From Lachnospiraceae bacterium (lineage in GTDB: Bacteria; Bacillota; Clostridia; Lachnospirales; Lachnospiraceae): a DNA stretch of 33,124 nt. The stretch lies in assembly GCA_017432565.1 (NCBI GenBank), contig JAFRIW010000036.1:1-33124 (forward strand), given 5' to 3'. The translations under genes and the position numbers were made by a program. Of the stretch, positions 1-6,695 are shown piece by piece (position 1 is the first letter of the stretch; every line of letters begins with the position of its first letter). The notes beneath the pieces are model-generated. The model made no database searches and was not told the origin of the DNA. It saw only the letters and a list, made by a program, of their open reading frames with translations.

Positions 1-66
1 GCGGTGACTCATTGCGCGCAGTGAGTCACCGCACCTGTCCCCCTGACTCCCCTGACTCATTTTTTT
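1..66. repeat. Dispersed palindromic element, copy 1 (cut by window edge)
   Basis: This is the right-hand part of the dispersed palindrome. Positions 1-11 (GCGGTGACTCA) pair perfectly with 22-32 (TGAGTCACCGC) around the 10-nt loop TTGCGCGCAG. The ACCTGTCCCC arm segment follows, then two TGACTC ends (44-49 and 53-59). A run of seven T (60-66) directly follows, so this copy could also act as a terminator for whatever lies upstream. The left arm is outside the window. The other copies are at 1650, 2903, 3637, 15044 and 33055. Confidence 0.85.
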
Positions 67-85
67 ATGCACTTTTTCAAAAAAC

Positions 86-98
86 CGACTAAAAGTCG
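86..98. promoter_or_regulatory. Upstream operator-like palindrome of the TetR operon
   Basis: CGACT-AAA-AGTCG is a perfect 5-bp inverted repeat just upstream of the -35 box at 108. The same motif with one changed base recurs at 143-155, downstream of the -10 box. Two matching palindromes bracketing one promoter is the usual layout for a TetR-type autorepressor. That the adjacent TetR protein binds here is an inference. Confidence 0.6.
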
Positions 99-107
99 AA
101 AAATCTG

Positions 108-136
108 TTGACAGAACAGCACCAACCCTTTATCAT
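108..136 (+). promoter_or_regulatory. Sigma-A-type promoter of the TetR-CPBP-MFS operon
   Basis: The -35 box TTGACA (108-113) is consensus. A 17-bp spacer follows, then the -10 box TATCAT (131-136, five of six consensus bases). Transcription would start near 143, inside the second operator palindrome. The leader before the TetR start at 197 would be about 50 nt. Confidence 0.75.
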
Positions 137-142
137 AAAAAC

Positions 143-155
143 CGACCGATAGTCG
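143..155. promoter_or_regulatory. Downstream operator-like palindrome of the TetR operon
   Basis: CGACC-GAT-AGTCG is the second copy of the palindrome at 86-98, with one mismatch in the left arm. Both copies are preceded by C and followed by a run of A. It covers the predicted transcription start, so bound repressor would block initiation. Confidence 0.55.
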
Positions 156-196
156 AAAAAGCAAAAACGGCGAAACAGCCGGGAAAGGAACCACTC

Positions 197-802
197 ATGA
201 AAAAAGGCGAAAGAAGAAAGCAGGAGCTCTTGCAGATTGCTTACCGGATGTTTGTCGAGAAGGGCTACGACAACACAAGCGTCGACGAGATCATCTCCGA
301 GGCGGGCATCGCGAAGGGCACATACTATTATTATTTCCCCAGCAAGGAAGTCACGCTGGAAGCTGTGATCGATATGATGATCGACGAGGAAGCAGGCAGG
401 GCCAAAGCAGTTGTCGGAAGCCCTATGCCGGTTCCGCAGAAAGTCGCGGCGGTCATCTATTCCTTCCGCCCGGTGCAGGGCGAGGAGAGTATCGCGAATG
501 CAGTTGAGGCCGAGGAGAATATCGTACTTCATGAAAAGCTGAATAAGCGGATCATCGCCGAGGCCACGCCGATCCTCGCCGAGGTTGTGCGGGAAGGCAT
601 CGAGCAGGGCATCTTCGACTGCGGGCAGATCGAAGAGCGCGTGCGGATGGTCCTGATCCTGAGCGCGCAGGCATTCGACGACGGCAATGTCACGGAAGAC
701 AGTGTGACGGCATTTATGGATATTGTTGAGAAAACATTCGGCGCACAGCCCGGAACCATGGGCTTTGTCAGAGGACTGATTGCAGGAGGAGCAAAATCAT
801 GA
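197..802 (+). CDS. TetR/AcrR family transcriptional regulator
   Basis: The 201-residue protein has an N-terminal TetR helix-turn-helix at about residues 8-54: the stretch after RRKQELLQIAYRMF includes a VDEI-SEAGIAKGTYYYYF recognition segment, which is diagnostic. The helical C-terminal half should bind a ligand and dimerise; its ligand cannot be read from sequence. The gene heads an operon: its stop overlaps the start of the CPBP gene by 4 bases (ATGA at 799), and an MFS exporter follows. The promoter is bracketed by two near-identical palindromes, so autoregulation and control of the exporter are likely. The ATG at 197 has a weak purine-rich ribosome site. The family call is secure; the effector is unknown. 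Confidence 0.92.
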   Translation: MKKGERRKQELLQIAYRMFVEKGYDNTSVDEIISEAGIAKGTYYYYFPSKEVTLEAVIDMMIDEEAGRAKAVVGSPMPVPQKVAAVIYSFRPVQGEESIANAVEAEENIVLHEKLNKRIIAEATPILAEVVREGIEQGIFDCGQIEERVRMVLILSAQAFDDGNVTEDSVTAFMDIVEKTFGAQPGTMGFVRGLIAGGAKS

Positions 803-1647
803 AAACCGCACGTGACACCTACAGATTCCGCCCCATCCTTTTCTTTGCATGCGCATACTTCTTCACGTGGGTCTTCTGGATCCCGGCGATCTTTGCCGGG
901 GAGGAACTCGGCGCAGTGCTGATGCTCATCGGCCTGCTTGCCCCCGGAGTCGTGTCCACAATCTTTGTCCTGGTTTCCGGTTCCGACGAGCTCAAACAGG
1001 ATCTCAAAAACAAGATCGTCGGCTTTTACAAAGTGAACTGGCTGAATGTATTCAAAGCAATTCTTGTTTTTGCGCTGATCATTGTATGTTCCATCCTCCT
1101 GTCCCTTCTGTTCGGACAGTCGCTCTCACAGTTCGCATTCACAGAGGACTTCTCCTTCACAGGCGTGGGAATCGGCACGGCGCTGGTCACGATTTTGCTC
1201 GCATCAATTATTGAAGAAGTGGGCTGGAAGGGATACTGCGAAGATTCAATCGGACAGTACATGAACTGGTTCTGGGAATCCCTGCTGTTCGGCATCCTGT
1301 GGTCACTCTGGCACCTGCCGCTGATTTTCATCGAGGGCACCTACCAGGCGGGTCTCATGGTCAACCTCCTGTACGTGGTCAACTTCTTCCTCAGCGGAAT
1401 TCCGCTCGGATTCATCATCACCTGGGTGTACCTCGTCAGCGACCGGTCCATTCTGGCATGCATGCTTTTTCACCTGTTCGTGAACTTCATGCAGGAGAAG
1501 ATCGCCATGACGCCGGAGACCAAATGCGTCGAAACCATCGTTGTCGTGATCGCCACTGTCATCATCGTGATGCGAAACAAAAGAATGTTCTTTGAGACCG
1601 ACCATGTGGGCAGACTCCTCCAGACCCGCTTCGGCGAGGAAATGTAA
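799..1647 (+). CDS. CPBP family intramembrane metalloprotease (CAAX protease-like)
   Basis: This 282-residue, strongly hydrophobic protein has several membrane spans and the motifs of the CPBP/Abi (CAAX prenyl protease 2-like) family. Motif 1 is the glutamate pair E139-E140 in IIEEVGWKGY. Motif 2 is WSLWHLPL with H172. Motif 3 is FHLFVNFM with H225 and N229. These residues form the metal site in known members. Bacterial members act in peptide maturation, bacteriocin self-immunity or membrane-protein turnover; the substrate here is unknown. It is translationally coupled to the TetR gene upstream (4-base overlap). A clear AGGAGG site lies just before its ATG. The stop is immediately followed by palindromic element copy 2. 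Confidence 0.88.
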   Translation: MKTARDTYRFRPILFFACAYFFTWVFWIPAIFAGEELGAVLMLIGLLAPGVVSTIFVLVSGSDELKQDLKNKIVGFYKVNWLNVFKAILVFALIIVCSILLSLLFGQSLSQFAFTEDFSFTGVGIGTALVTILLASIIEEVGWKGYCEDSIGQYMNWFWESLLFGILWSLWHLPLIFIEGTYQAGLMVNLLYVVNFFLSGIPLGFIITWVYLVSDRSILACMLFHLFVNFMQEKIAMTPETKCVETIVVVIATVIIVMRNKRMFFETDHVGRLLQTRFGEEM

Positions 1648-1648
1648 A

Positions 1649-2905
1649 ATGAGTCAGGGGGACAGGTCCGGTGACTCACTGCACGCAATGAATCCGGGCT
1701 TCCGGAAATTCCTCCTGCTGTGGGCAGGCGAGCTGATCTCCTCGATTGGCGGCGGACTGACGAGTTTTGGCCTCGGCGTCTATGTCTTCAACAAAACCGG
1801 CAGCGCGGCCGGCATGGCGCTTGTGACGCTGCTCGGATTTCTCCCGACGCTGCTGCTCAGCGTGCCTGCAGGCGTGCTGGCCGACCGTTATGACAGGCGG
1901 CTTCTGATGATGATCGGCGACGGCTGCTCGGGCCTGGGGATTCTGTACATTCTGATCTGCATGCGAAACGGCGGCGCGAGCCTCGCGCAGATCTGCGCCG
2001 GCGTCTTTGTGAGCGCGGTGTTTTCCTCGCTCCTCGAGCCGTCCTACCGCGCCACGATCACGGACATTCTCTCGAAGGAAGAGTTCTCGAGAGCGAGCGG
2101 ACTCGTGTCGCTGGCGGGCAGCGCGCGCTACCTGTTTTCGCCCGTCATCGCAGGCTTCCTGCTGGCGGTGAGCGACATTTCCCTTCTGCTGATCATCGAC
2201 ATCTGCACCTTCTTCGTGACGATCGTCGCGACGGCGATCGTGCGGAAGGGCATCAAGGCAAAATCAGGCGAGGCCCGGGCATCTTTCCTCGGGAGTCTGA
2301 ATGAGGGCTGGCAGGTCGTCCACGGCAGCAGGGGCCTGTTCCTGCTCATTATGGCGTCATCTATGGTTACGCTGTTTATGGGGATTCTTCAGATTCTCGT
2401 CGAGCCGATGGTGCTGTCTTTTGCGGACGCGAAGACCCTCGGGATTACTGAGACGATCTGCGCATGCGGAATGCTGGTGTCGGGCCTCGCCCTCGGCATC
2501 TTTGGCATCAAAAAGGGGTATGTCAGAATCCTGCAGATCGCGTTCTTCCTGGCGGGACTCTTCATGGTGGGAATTGCACTCTTCGAGAACATCTTGCCGA
2601 TCTGCCTCTTCGGATTCCTGTTCTTTGCAATGCTTCCGCTCGCCAACAACTGCCTGGATTATCTGGCCAGGACAAACATCCCGGACGAACTGCAAGGCAG
2701 GGCGTGGGGCTTCATCGGATTCCTCTCACAGCTCGGCTACGTCGTCGCTTACGCCGTCTCCGGCCTCGCCGCCGACATCCTCGGAAATGCCATAGGCTAT
2801 GGTGTGGGAAGAGGCGCAGCCCTTATGATATTACTCGCAGGCGTCCTTCTCTCTGCCACAGCACTGACACTGCTTCGCCATCCCGGAATCAAAGAGCTCG
2901 AGTGA
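1649..2905 (+). CDS. MFS transporter (probable drug exporter)
   Basis: This is a 12-span major facilitator protein of the MFS_3 (EntS/macrolide-efflux-like) type. The loop 2-3 motif GVLADRYDRRLLMMIG lies at about residues 76-91. I chose ATG 1649 (418 aa) because GAGGA sits 8 bases upstream. The next in-frame ATG at 1688 has no ribosome site, and the upstream in-frame ATG at 1592 lies well inside the preceding gene. With this start the first 13 residues (MSQGDRSGDSLHA) are encoded by a copy of the dispersed palindrome, which supplies the ATG itself. The stop codon at 2903-2905 is the first TGA of another copy. As third gene of a TetR operon it is likely an inducible exporter; the substrate is unknown. 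Confidence 0.9.
   Translation: MSQGDRSGDSLHAMNPGFRKFLLLWAGELISSIGGGLTSFGLGVYVFNKTGSAAGMALVTLLGFLPTLLLSVPAGVLADRYDRRLLMMIGDGCSGLGILYILICMRNGGASLAQICAGVFVSAVFSSLLEPSYRATITDILSKEEFSRASGLVSLAGSARYLFSPVIAGFLLAVSDISLLLIIDICTFFVTIVATAIVRKGIKAKSGEARASFLGSLNEGWQVVHGSRGLFLLIMASSMVTLFMGILQILVEPMVLSFADAKTLGITETICACGMLVSGLALGIFGIKKGYVRILQIAFFLAGLFMVGIALFENILPICLFGFLFFAMLPLANNCLDYLARTNIPDELQGRAWGFIGFLSQLGYVVAYAVSGLAADILGNAIGYGVGRGAALMILLAGVLLSATALTLLRHPGIKELE
1650..1691. repeat. Dispersed palindromic element, copy 2 (half element inside a gene start)
   Basis: The left arm TGAGTCA...GGGGACAGGT...TGACTCA spans 1650-1678 and is followed by the loop CTGCACGCAA and the first bases of a right arm; the rest is missing. 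The loop is in the orientation opposite to copies 1, 5 and 6. The element begins inside the start codon of the MFS gene, so it is translated. Confidence 0.8.
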
Positions 2906-2970
2906 GTCATGGGGACAGGTTCCTTGACTCACTGCGCACAATGAGTCAAGGAACCTGTCCCCCTGACTCA
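2903..2970. repeat. Dispersed palindromic element, copy 3 (complete)
   Basis: This is a 68-bp near-perfect inverted repeat: 29-nt arms (2903-2931 and 2942-2970) with a single mismatch, around the 10-nt loop CTGCGCACAA. That loop is the exact reverse complement of the loop in copy 5, so the two copies lie in opposite orientation. The first three bases are the TGA stop of the MFS gene. Each arm is itself bounded by TGAGTCA and TGACTCA, so each half can fold alone. Confidence 0.92.
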
Positions 2971-2971
2971 C

Positions 2972-3014
2972 AAAAACGCATTGCGAAATGTATTGCATTT
3001 TGCAATGCGTTTTT
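2972..3014. promoter_or_regulatory. Palindrome overlapping the brnTA promoter (operator or terminator)
   Basis: A perfect 13-bp inverted repeat (AAAAACGCATTGC at 2972-2984, complement at 3002-3014) encloses a 17-nt spacer and leads directly into a TATAAT box at 3015-3020. A possible -35 (TTGCAT, 2993-2998) lies in the loop with a 16-bp spacer. Known BrnA antitoxins repress their own operon through a palindrome at the promoter, which this position fits. The T-rich right arm means it could also terminate transcription from the MFS operon; both roles are possible. Confidence 0.55.
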
Positions 3015-3038
3015 TATAATTTATGTAGGAGGTGTCAA

Positions 3039-3353
3039 GTGTACGAGCATTTTGAGATAGACATCGATACCACGATCTTTGAATGGGATGATGAGAAAGA
3101 AACTGCTAATTTCAGGAAGCATGGTATCCATTTTAAAACAGCTGCAAAAGTTTTTTGGGATCCCAACAAAATGATCCGGGAGGATCATGAACATCCTTCA
3201 GAAACTCGCTATGACGTACTGGGAAAAGTTGGGAAGATACTGTTTGTCGTCTGTACATTCAGAAATCAGAATACGATTCGTTTGATATCAGCTCGAATAG
3301 CTACAACTGCTGAAAAAGAGAGGTATAAATATGGCGAAGATGACTTTACGTGA
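3039..3353 (+). CDS. brnT: BrnT family ribonuclease toxin
   Basis: With the GTG start at 3039 (AGGAGGTG at 3027-3034) this is a 104-residue protein with the BrnT signature: FEWDDEKETANFRKHGIHF near the N-terminus, then a TRYDVLGKVGKILFVV strand segment and the closing LISARIATTAEKERY. Family members are RelE-fold ribonucleases that arrest translation and are neutralised by BrnA. The longer frame from an upstream ATG is rejected because it would read through the promoter. The gene overlaps the antitoxin gene by 23 bases, so the two are translationally coupled. The cassette lies between two copies of the dispersed palindrome and is AT-richer than its neighbours, suggesting horizontal gain. Confidence 0.88.
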   Translation: MYEHFEIDIDTTIFEWDDEKETANFRKHGIHFKTAAKVFWDPNKMIREDHEHPSETRYDVLGKVGKILFVVCTFRNQNTIRLISARIATTAEKERYKYGEDDFT

Positions 3354-3633
3354 TATAGGAAAAGAATTGTCGGCAGAAGAGCTTAGAGAACTTGAAGCTG
3401 CTGAAAAGAAAGAAGCAGTGTTTGACGAAGACAGTCCGGAGATGACAGCAGAAATGCTGATGCAGTTTAAGCGGGATAATCGTAAAAAAAGGACAAAACA
3501 AACTGCATCCATCAGATTGTCTGAAAAAGCGCAGAGATTTTCGGAAGCGTATGGAAAAGGCTATACTTCATTTCTCAGCAGGTTGATCGATGCAGCACTG
3601 GATGACGAAAAGCTTGTTAAACGCTGTATATAG
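3331..3633 (+). CDS. brnA: BrnA family antitoxin
   Basis: This 100-residue basic protein directly follows and overlaps brnT. The N-terminal half is charged and helical (toxin-wrapping region). The C-terminal part, KKRTKQTASIRLSEKAQRF followed by a GYTSFLSRLIDAAL helix, is a ribbon-helix-helix-like DNA-binding segment as in BrnA antitoxins. It should neutralise BrnT and repress the operon at the palindrome overlapping the promoter. A GAGAGG site lies before its ATG. Family assignment rests partly on the neighbour; a generic CopG/RHH antitoxin is the alternative. Confidence 0.82.
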   Translation: MAKMTLRDIGKELSAEELRELEAAEKKEAVFDEDSPEMTAEMLMQFKRDNRKKRTKQTASIRLSEKAQRFSEAYGKGYTSFLSRLIDAALDDEKLVKRCI

Positions 3634-3636
3634 GGG

Positions 3637-3664
3637 GAGTCAAGGAACCTGTCCCCGTGACTCA
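3637..3664. repeat. Dispersed palindromic element, copy 4 (half element)
   Basis: A 28-bp single arm (GAGTCAAGG...CCTGTCCCCG...TGACTCA) without loop or second arm. Its sequence is nearly identical to the right arm of copy 3, so the brnTA pair sits between two direct arm copies. Read on the minus strand, it starts with the TGA stop codon (3662-3664) of the aminotransferase gene. Confidence 0.85.
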
Positions 3665-4504
3665 CTCCCCACTGGCCTTATAGAACTCCTCCAGCAGATA
3701 TTTCCTCAGCCTCTCGTAGAGCGCAGGATCTTTCCCGCCGACACTGCGGCCGTCGATCTGCTCCGCCCGCAGGCACAGGTTGCTCGAGCTGGTGACGATG
3801 ACCTCGTCCGCGTCGAACAGCTCTGTCAGCGAGAACGCCTCCTCGCGGTACGGAATCTCCAGCGCCTCGCAGGCCCGCAGCAGGTGTGCCCGCGCGATGC
3901 CGGGCAAAATCAGGTTGTCGGTCGGGGCTGTATACAGCACGCCGCCGCTGAGAATATGCACATTGCTGTGGGCGCATTCCGTCACCCGCCCGCCGGGACG
4001 ATAGAACACCGCCTCCTGGCAGCCTGCCAGCTCCGCCTTCTGCGCCGCCATCACAGACGGGATCAGGTTGAGCGTTTTGATATTGCAGTGGAAAAACCGC
4101 GTGTCTTCCGTCGTGACCAGCCGGATCGGCACATGCCCGTCGGCGATTTCCGCCGGGTTCATCGTGATCCACAGATTCCCGGGCCCCTCCGTGAAGGCGT
4201 GTTTGCGGACGTCCGTCCCGCGCGTGACCTGGTAGTACACGAAGAGATTTCCCGTGTCCAGCTCGTGCACCAGGCGATTCAGCGTATCCTTCAGCTCCTC
4301 TTTGCTCACCGGCATCTCGATCTGCAGCGCCGCCGCGTTCCGGAAGAACCGGTCCACATGCTCATCCAGTGCAAAAATATGATAATTCCGACACGGTCCC
4401 GCGTCGTACACACCGTCCCCGAACCAGGAGACGCGGTCATTCATCGGAACCATCATCTCTTCAAGCGGGCCATATGCCCCATTGTAATATCCAAGCCGCT
4501 TCAT
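3662..4504 (-). CDS. Class IV PLP-dependent aminotransferase (D-amino acid transaminase-like)
   Basis: The 280-residue protein has the class IV fold signatures. The PLP lysine is K143 in the segment CNIKTLNLIPSVMA. E176 lies in GGRVTECAHSNV. A PGIARAHLLRACEAL phosphate-binding segment follows. The IKTLNLI context resembles bacterial D-alanine transaminases (D-amino acid and 2-oxoglutarate to D-glutamate). Branched-chain transaminase or aminodeoxychorismate lyase are alternatives, since this family is hard to split by motif alone. GGAGGT precedes the ATG. It is transcribed away from the TIR gene, with both promoters in the 95-bp gap. Its stop codon is formed by the palindromic element at 3637-3664. 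Confidence 0.85.
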   Translation of the reverse strand: MKRLGYYNGAYGPLEEMMVPMNDRVSWFGDGVYDAGPCRNYHIFALDEHVDRFFRNAAALQIEMPVSKEELKDTLNRLVHELDTGNLFVYYQVTRGTDVRKHAFTEGPGNLWITMNPAEIADGHVPIRLVTTEDTRFFHCNIKTLNLIPSVMAAQKAELAGCQEAVFYRPGGRVTECAHSNVHILSGGVLYTAPTDNLILPGIARAHLLRACEALEIPYREEAFSLTELFDADEVIVTSSSNLCLRAEQIDGRSVGGKDPALYERLRKYLLEEFYKASGE

Positions 4505-4526
4505 TCATCCGACCTCCAAAAAATAA

Positions 4527-4554
4527 TTAAACAGGCGTAATTGTATAATATAAT
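4527..4554 (+). promoter_or_regulatory. Probable promoter of the TIR-domain gene
   Basis: The AT-rich gap between the divergent aminotransferase and TIR genes holds two overlapping TATAAT boxes (4544-4549 and 4549-4554). A weak -35 (TTAAAC, 4527-4532) lies 16 bases before the second. The aminotransferase promoter must lie in the same gap on the other strand. A short inverted repeat (TGTGC/GCACA) follows near 4560. Confidence 0.45.
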
Positions 4555-4599
4555 AGAGTGTGCGCAATGCACAATAAATGCCCGCGAAGGAGGATTACC

Positions 4600-5589
4600 G
4601 TGAAAGTATTCTTAAGTCATTCATCAAAGGATGCCTGGGCGACGACCGGTCTTATTGACCTCATCAGGCATATTAACCCGGACATTACAGTATTCTGCTC
4701 TTCCGAAGCAGTCATTATTCCCGGTGACAACTATAAGGAAACCATTTTCGAACAGATCAAGGATTCGGATGTCTTCCTTGCGCTCATTTCACAGAATTAC
4801 TGGGCGAGCAAATACAGTATTATCGAGTTGGGCGCAGCCTATGCACAGCACAGCTATGATCAGGTTTACGCCGTCAGAATACAGCCCATTGTTCTGCCGC
4901 CTTTGGAACTGAAGATGGCGATGGCCGACACACCGCTTGTCGAGATCGAGGTCACGGATATTATCGATTCTGCCTCCATGCGTCTTCTGATGAATCTGTT
5001 CATCGACGAAACCCATAATCCTGCAGACCTGAACATAAAGATTGCTGAATATGTAGAGAGTGTTCACCGCCATGTTCTGGAGACGACAAGCATCTTCCGC
5101 AGTTCGGATATTGACGTTTTCCTGGATGAGAGACCCGAGTACAAGATCCGTAAAAGGAACGTTGTTCATCAGGAGCACTCGGAAGAGGAGATGGTTTTGT
5201 ACTATGACCTGACAGGCCTTGAATACGTGCCGTCTTTCCTCTCGCTTGCCATTCTGTATCAGAACGACCTGAACCTCAGAGAATACCTCCGCTTTGACCG
5301 GAAGGCACTACTTCGATTCTCGGTTTTATCGGATAACGCGGAGGTTGAGGAGATCGATCTGGAAGTCAAAAGCAGTGACCGCACAAAAGTAAAAAGATTC
5401 ACATTTGACGTCGGCCCGGGCGAGACTGAACTCAGCCTGCCCTTGAGTGAACTGGACTTCTCCTGGTGCGAACAAGTTGCCGAGATCTGCTTTGTCCTTC
5501 ATCCGGAACAGCTGCAGCTGACTTCCGGGTCTGTCAGCATCCGATCACTGCACGTTGAAATGAATAAACGGGAGAGCTTGGAAATATGA
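4600..5589 (+). CDS. TIR domain protein with C-terminal beta-rich domain
   Basis: The start is GTG 4600 (MKVFLSHSSKDAW) with AAGGAGG 6 bases upstream; this gives 329 aa. Residues 1-130 form a TIR domain of the bacterial TIR_2 type: box 1 VFLSHSSKD, the loop VFCSSEAVIIPGDNY, and the segment YWASKYSIIELGAAYA whose E76 matches the catalytic glutamate of TIR NAD+ hydrolases. After a helical linker, residues about 180-329 are predicted beta-rich (alternating strands, ending in a GSVSIRSLHVEM-type strand). They resemble a jelly-roll, galactose-binding-like ligand domain; this is a shape judgement only. Bacterial TIR proteins commonly act in antiphage NAD+ depletion or signalling; here role and trigger are inference. 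It overlaps the following lipoprotein gene by 4 bases. Confidence 0.85.
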   Translation: MKVFLSHSSKDAWATTGLIDLIRHINPDITVFCSSEAVIIPGDNYKETIFEQIKDSDVFLALISQNYWASKYSIIELGAAYAQHSYDQVYAVRIQPIVLPPLELKMAMADTPLVEIEVTDIIDSASMRLLMNLFIDETHNPADLNIKIAEYVESVHRHVLETTSIFRSSDIDVFLDERPEYKIRKRNVVHQEHSEEEMVLYYDLTGLEYVPSFLSLAILYQNDLNLREYLRFDRKALLRFSVLSDNAEVEEIDLEVKSSDRTKVKRFTFDVGPGETELSLPLSELDFSWCEQVAEICFVLHPEQLQLTSGSVSIRSLHVEMNKRESLEI

Positions 5590-5798
5590 GAAAAACCTTC
5601 ACCCCCGCCATCATAACCCTAACCGCCGTCCTGCTCCTTTCCGGCTGCGGAGCCCGCAATTATTCCGTGCGGGAACAGCAGGTTGAAGTGCACAGAACGT
5701 ACGAAAAGGTCGAACCGGCGCCCGCGGTTATTGCGGATTTCTATGACCTTTTGCTTTTTACTTCGATGAGGGGGATAACAATTGATCGTACGCATTGA
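5586..5798 (+). CDS. Short predicted lipoprotein (possibly truncated)
   Basis: This 70-residue ORF starts on an ATGA overlap with the TIR gene. It has a classic lipoprotein signal: basic start, hydrophobic core, then LLLSGC with the lipidated cysteine at C21. About 50 residues follow, with no recognisable domain. The last residues overlap the start of the GNAT gene by 17 bases. A lipoprotein this short, running into the next gene, may be the remnant of a longer one. Coupling to the TIR gene could mean a shared role at the membrane, but nothing else supports that. Confidence 0.5.
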   Translation: MRKTFTPAIITLTAVLLLSGCGARNYSVREQQVEVHRTYEKVEPAPAVIADFYDLLLFTSMRGITIDRTH

Positions 5799-6240
5799 AG
5801 ACAAAAATCTGAAAAAAGCCATCGCCAGACGCGTGCTGGAGGCTTTGCACGACTGGTTCGAGGTCGATGAAAGCAGAGAGAAATATATTGCCGAGAGTGC
5901 GGACCAGATCTTCCTCGCGGACGAAGAGGACGGAGAATACGCCGGATTCCTGTGCCTGAAGGAGACCGGAAAAGCGACCGTCGAACTCGCCGTCATGGGC
6001 GTGCTGAAGGAGTTTCACCGCGGCGGGATCGGCCGGAAGCTCTTTGAAGAGGCCAGGAAGATCGCCAGGGAAGAAGGCTATGAGTTCATGCAGGTCAAAA
6101 CCGTGCAGATGGGCGTCTACGATGACTACGACATCACCAACCGCTTCTACCTGGCGTGCGGCTTCAAAGAATTTGAAGTGATCAGGGAGCTCTGGGGCGA
6201 GGGCAACCCGTGCCAGATCTATGTCATGTCACTGGTGTAA
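5782..6240 (+). CDS. GNAT family N-acetyltransferase
   Basis: The start is TTG 5782, with GAGGGGG at about 5768-5774 as ribosome site; this gives 152 aa. The acetyl-CoA-binding motif A is VMGVLKEFHRGGIGRKLFEEA (about residues 71-91), with the R/Q-x-x-G-x-G pyrophosphate loop as HRGGIG. The later segment NRFYLACGFKEFEV matches motif B. The protein should transfer acetyl from acetyl-CoA to an amine; the substrate cannot be told. It follows the lipoprotein ORF with a short overlap, so it may belong to the TIR operon. Confidence 0.85.
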   Translation: MIVRIEDKNLKKAIARRVLEALHDWFEVDESREKYIAESADQIFLADEEDGEYAGFLCLKETGKATVELAVMGVLKEFHRGGIGRKLFEEARKIAREEGYEFMQVKTVQMGVYDDYDITNRFYLACGFKEFEVIRELWGEGNPCQIYVMSLV

Positions 6241-6295
6241 TAAACAGAGTATGTTTCAGGCCGCGTCAGGCTCGCAGGCTAAGGAGGAGAAAATC

Positions 6296-6661
6296 ATGAA
6301 AAAATGGTACGACGAAGAATATGAATTCACCGTGGAAGTAACCGGTTTCCTGCACGGAGACCACACAGAGAGATACTGCCGCAACGGAGAAGAGATCGGC
6401 GATGTGTACACCTGCACCTACGGCTGCCCCGTCAACAAGGACGGCTATGGCATCTGCTCCAAAACCATGATGATGCTCTTTCCCCTGATGGAAGCCATCC
6501 GCAGCGGCGGCGATCTCGAAAACTGCGGCGGCGACAGCAAATACACCAAGACCGTCGTCTGCCCGGACGGGTGCGTGATCTTCAGACTGACTGCGAAACC
6601 CCTCGGCAACGAGAACTTCCATAAGGGACATTTCTGGGACTACCCGGACGAGACCGTATAA
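6296..6661 (+). CDS. TIGR04076 family protein
   Basis: The start is ATG 6296, with AAGGAGGAG 6 bases upstream; this gives 121 aa. The protein has paired cysteines (TCTYGCPV, ICSKT, NCGG, VVCPDGCVIF) and the order typical of the small TIGR04076 family: an N-terminal strand pair, FPLMEAIRSGGDL in the middle, and a closing PDGCVIFRLTA strand. The function is unknown. The cysteine pattern suggests metal or redox chemistry, but no such role has been read directly. It is separate from the GNAT gene by 55 bases and may share its transcript. Confidence 0.75.
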   Translation: MKKWYDEEYEFTVEVTGFLHGDHTERYCRNGEEIGDVYTCTYGCPVNKDGYGICSKTMMMLFPLMEAIRSGGDLENCGGDSKYTKTVVCPDGCVIFRLTAKPLGNENFHKGHFWDYPDETV

Positions 6662-6695
6662 TCCGATCCATTCCACGAAAGCAAGAGGTCCGCAT

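Noticed and set aside
3590..4540. 316-residue plus-strand ORF
   Set aside because: It is antisense to the clear aminotransferase gene and has the Arg/His/Gln-rich composition of a shadow frame in GC-rich DNA.
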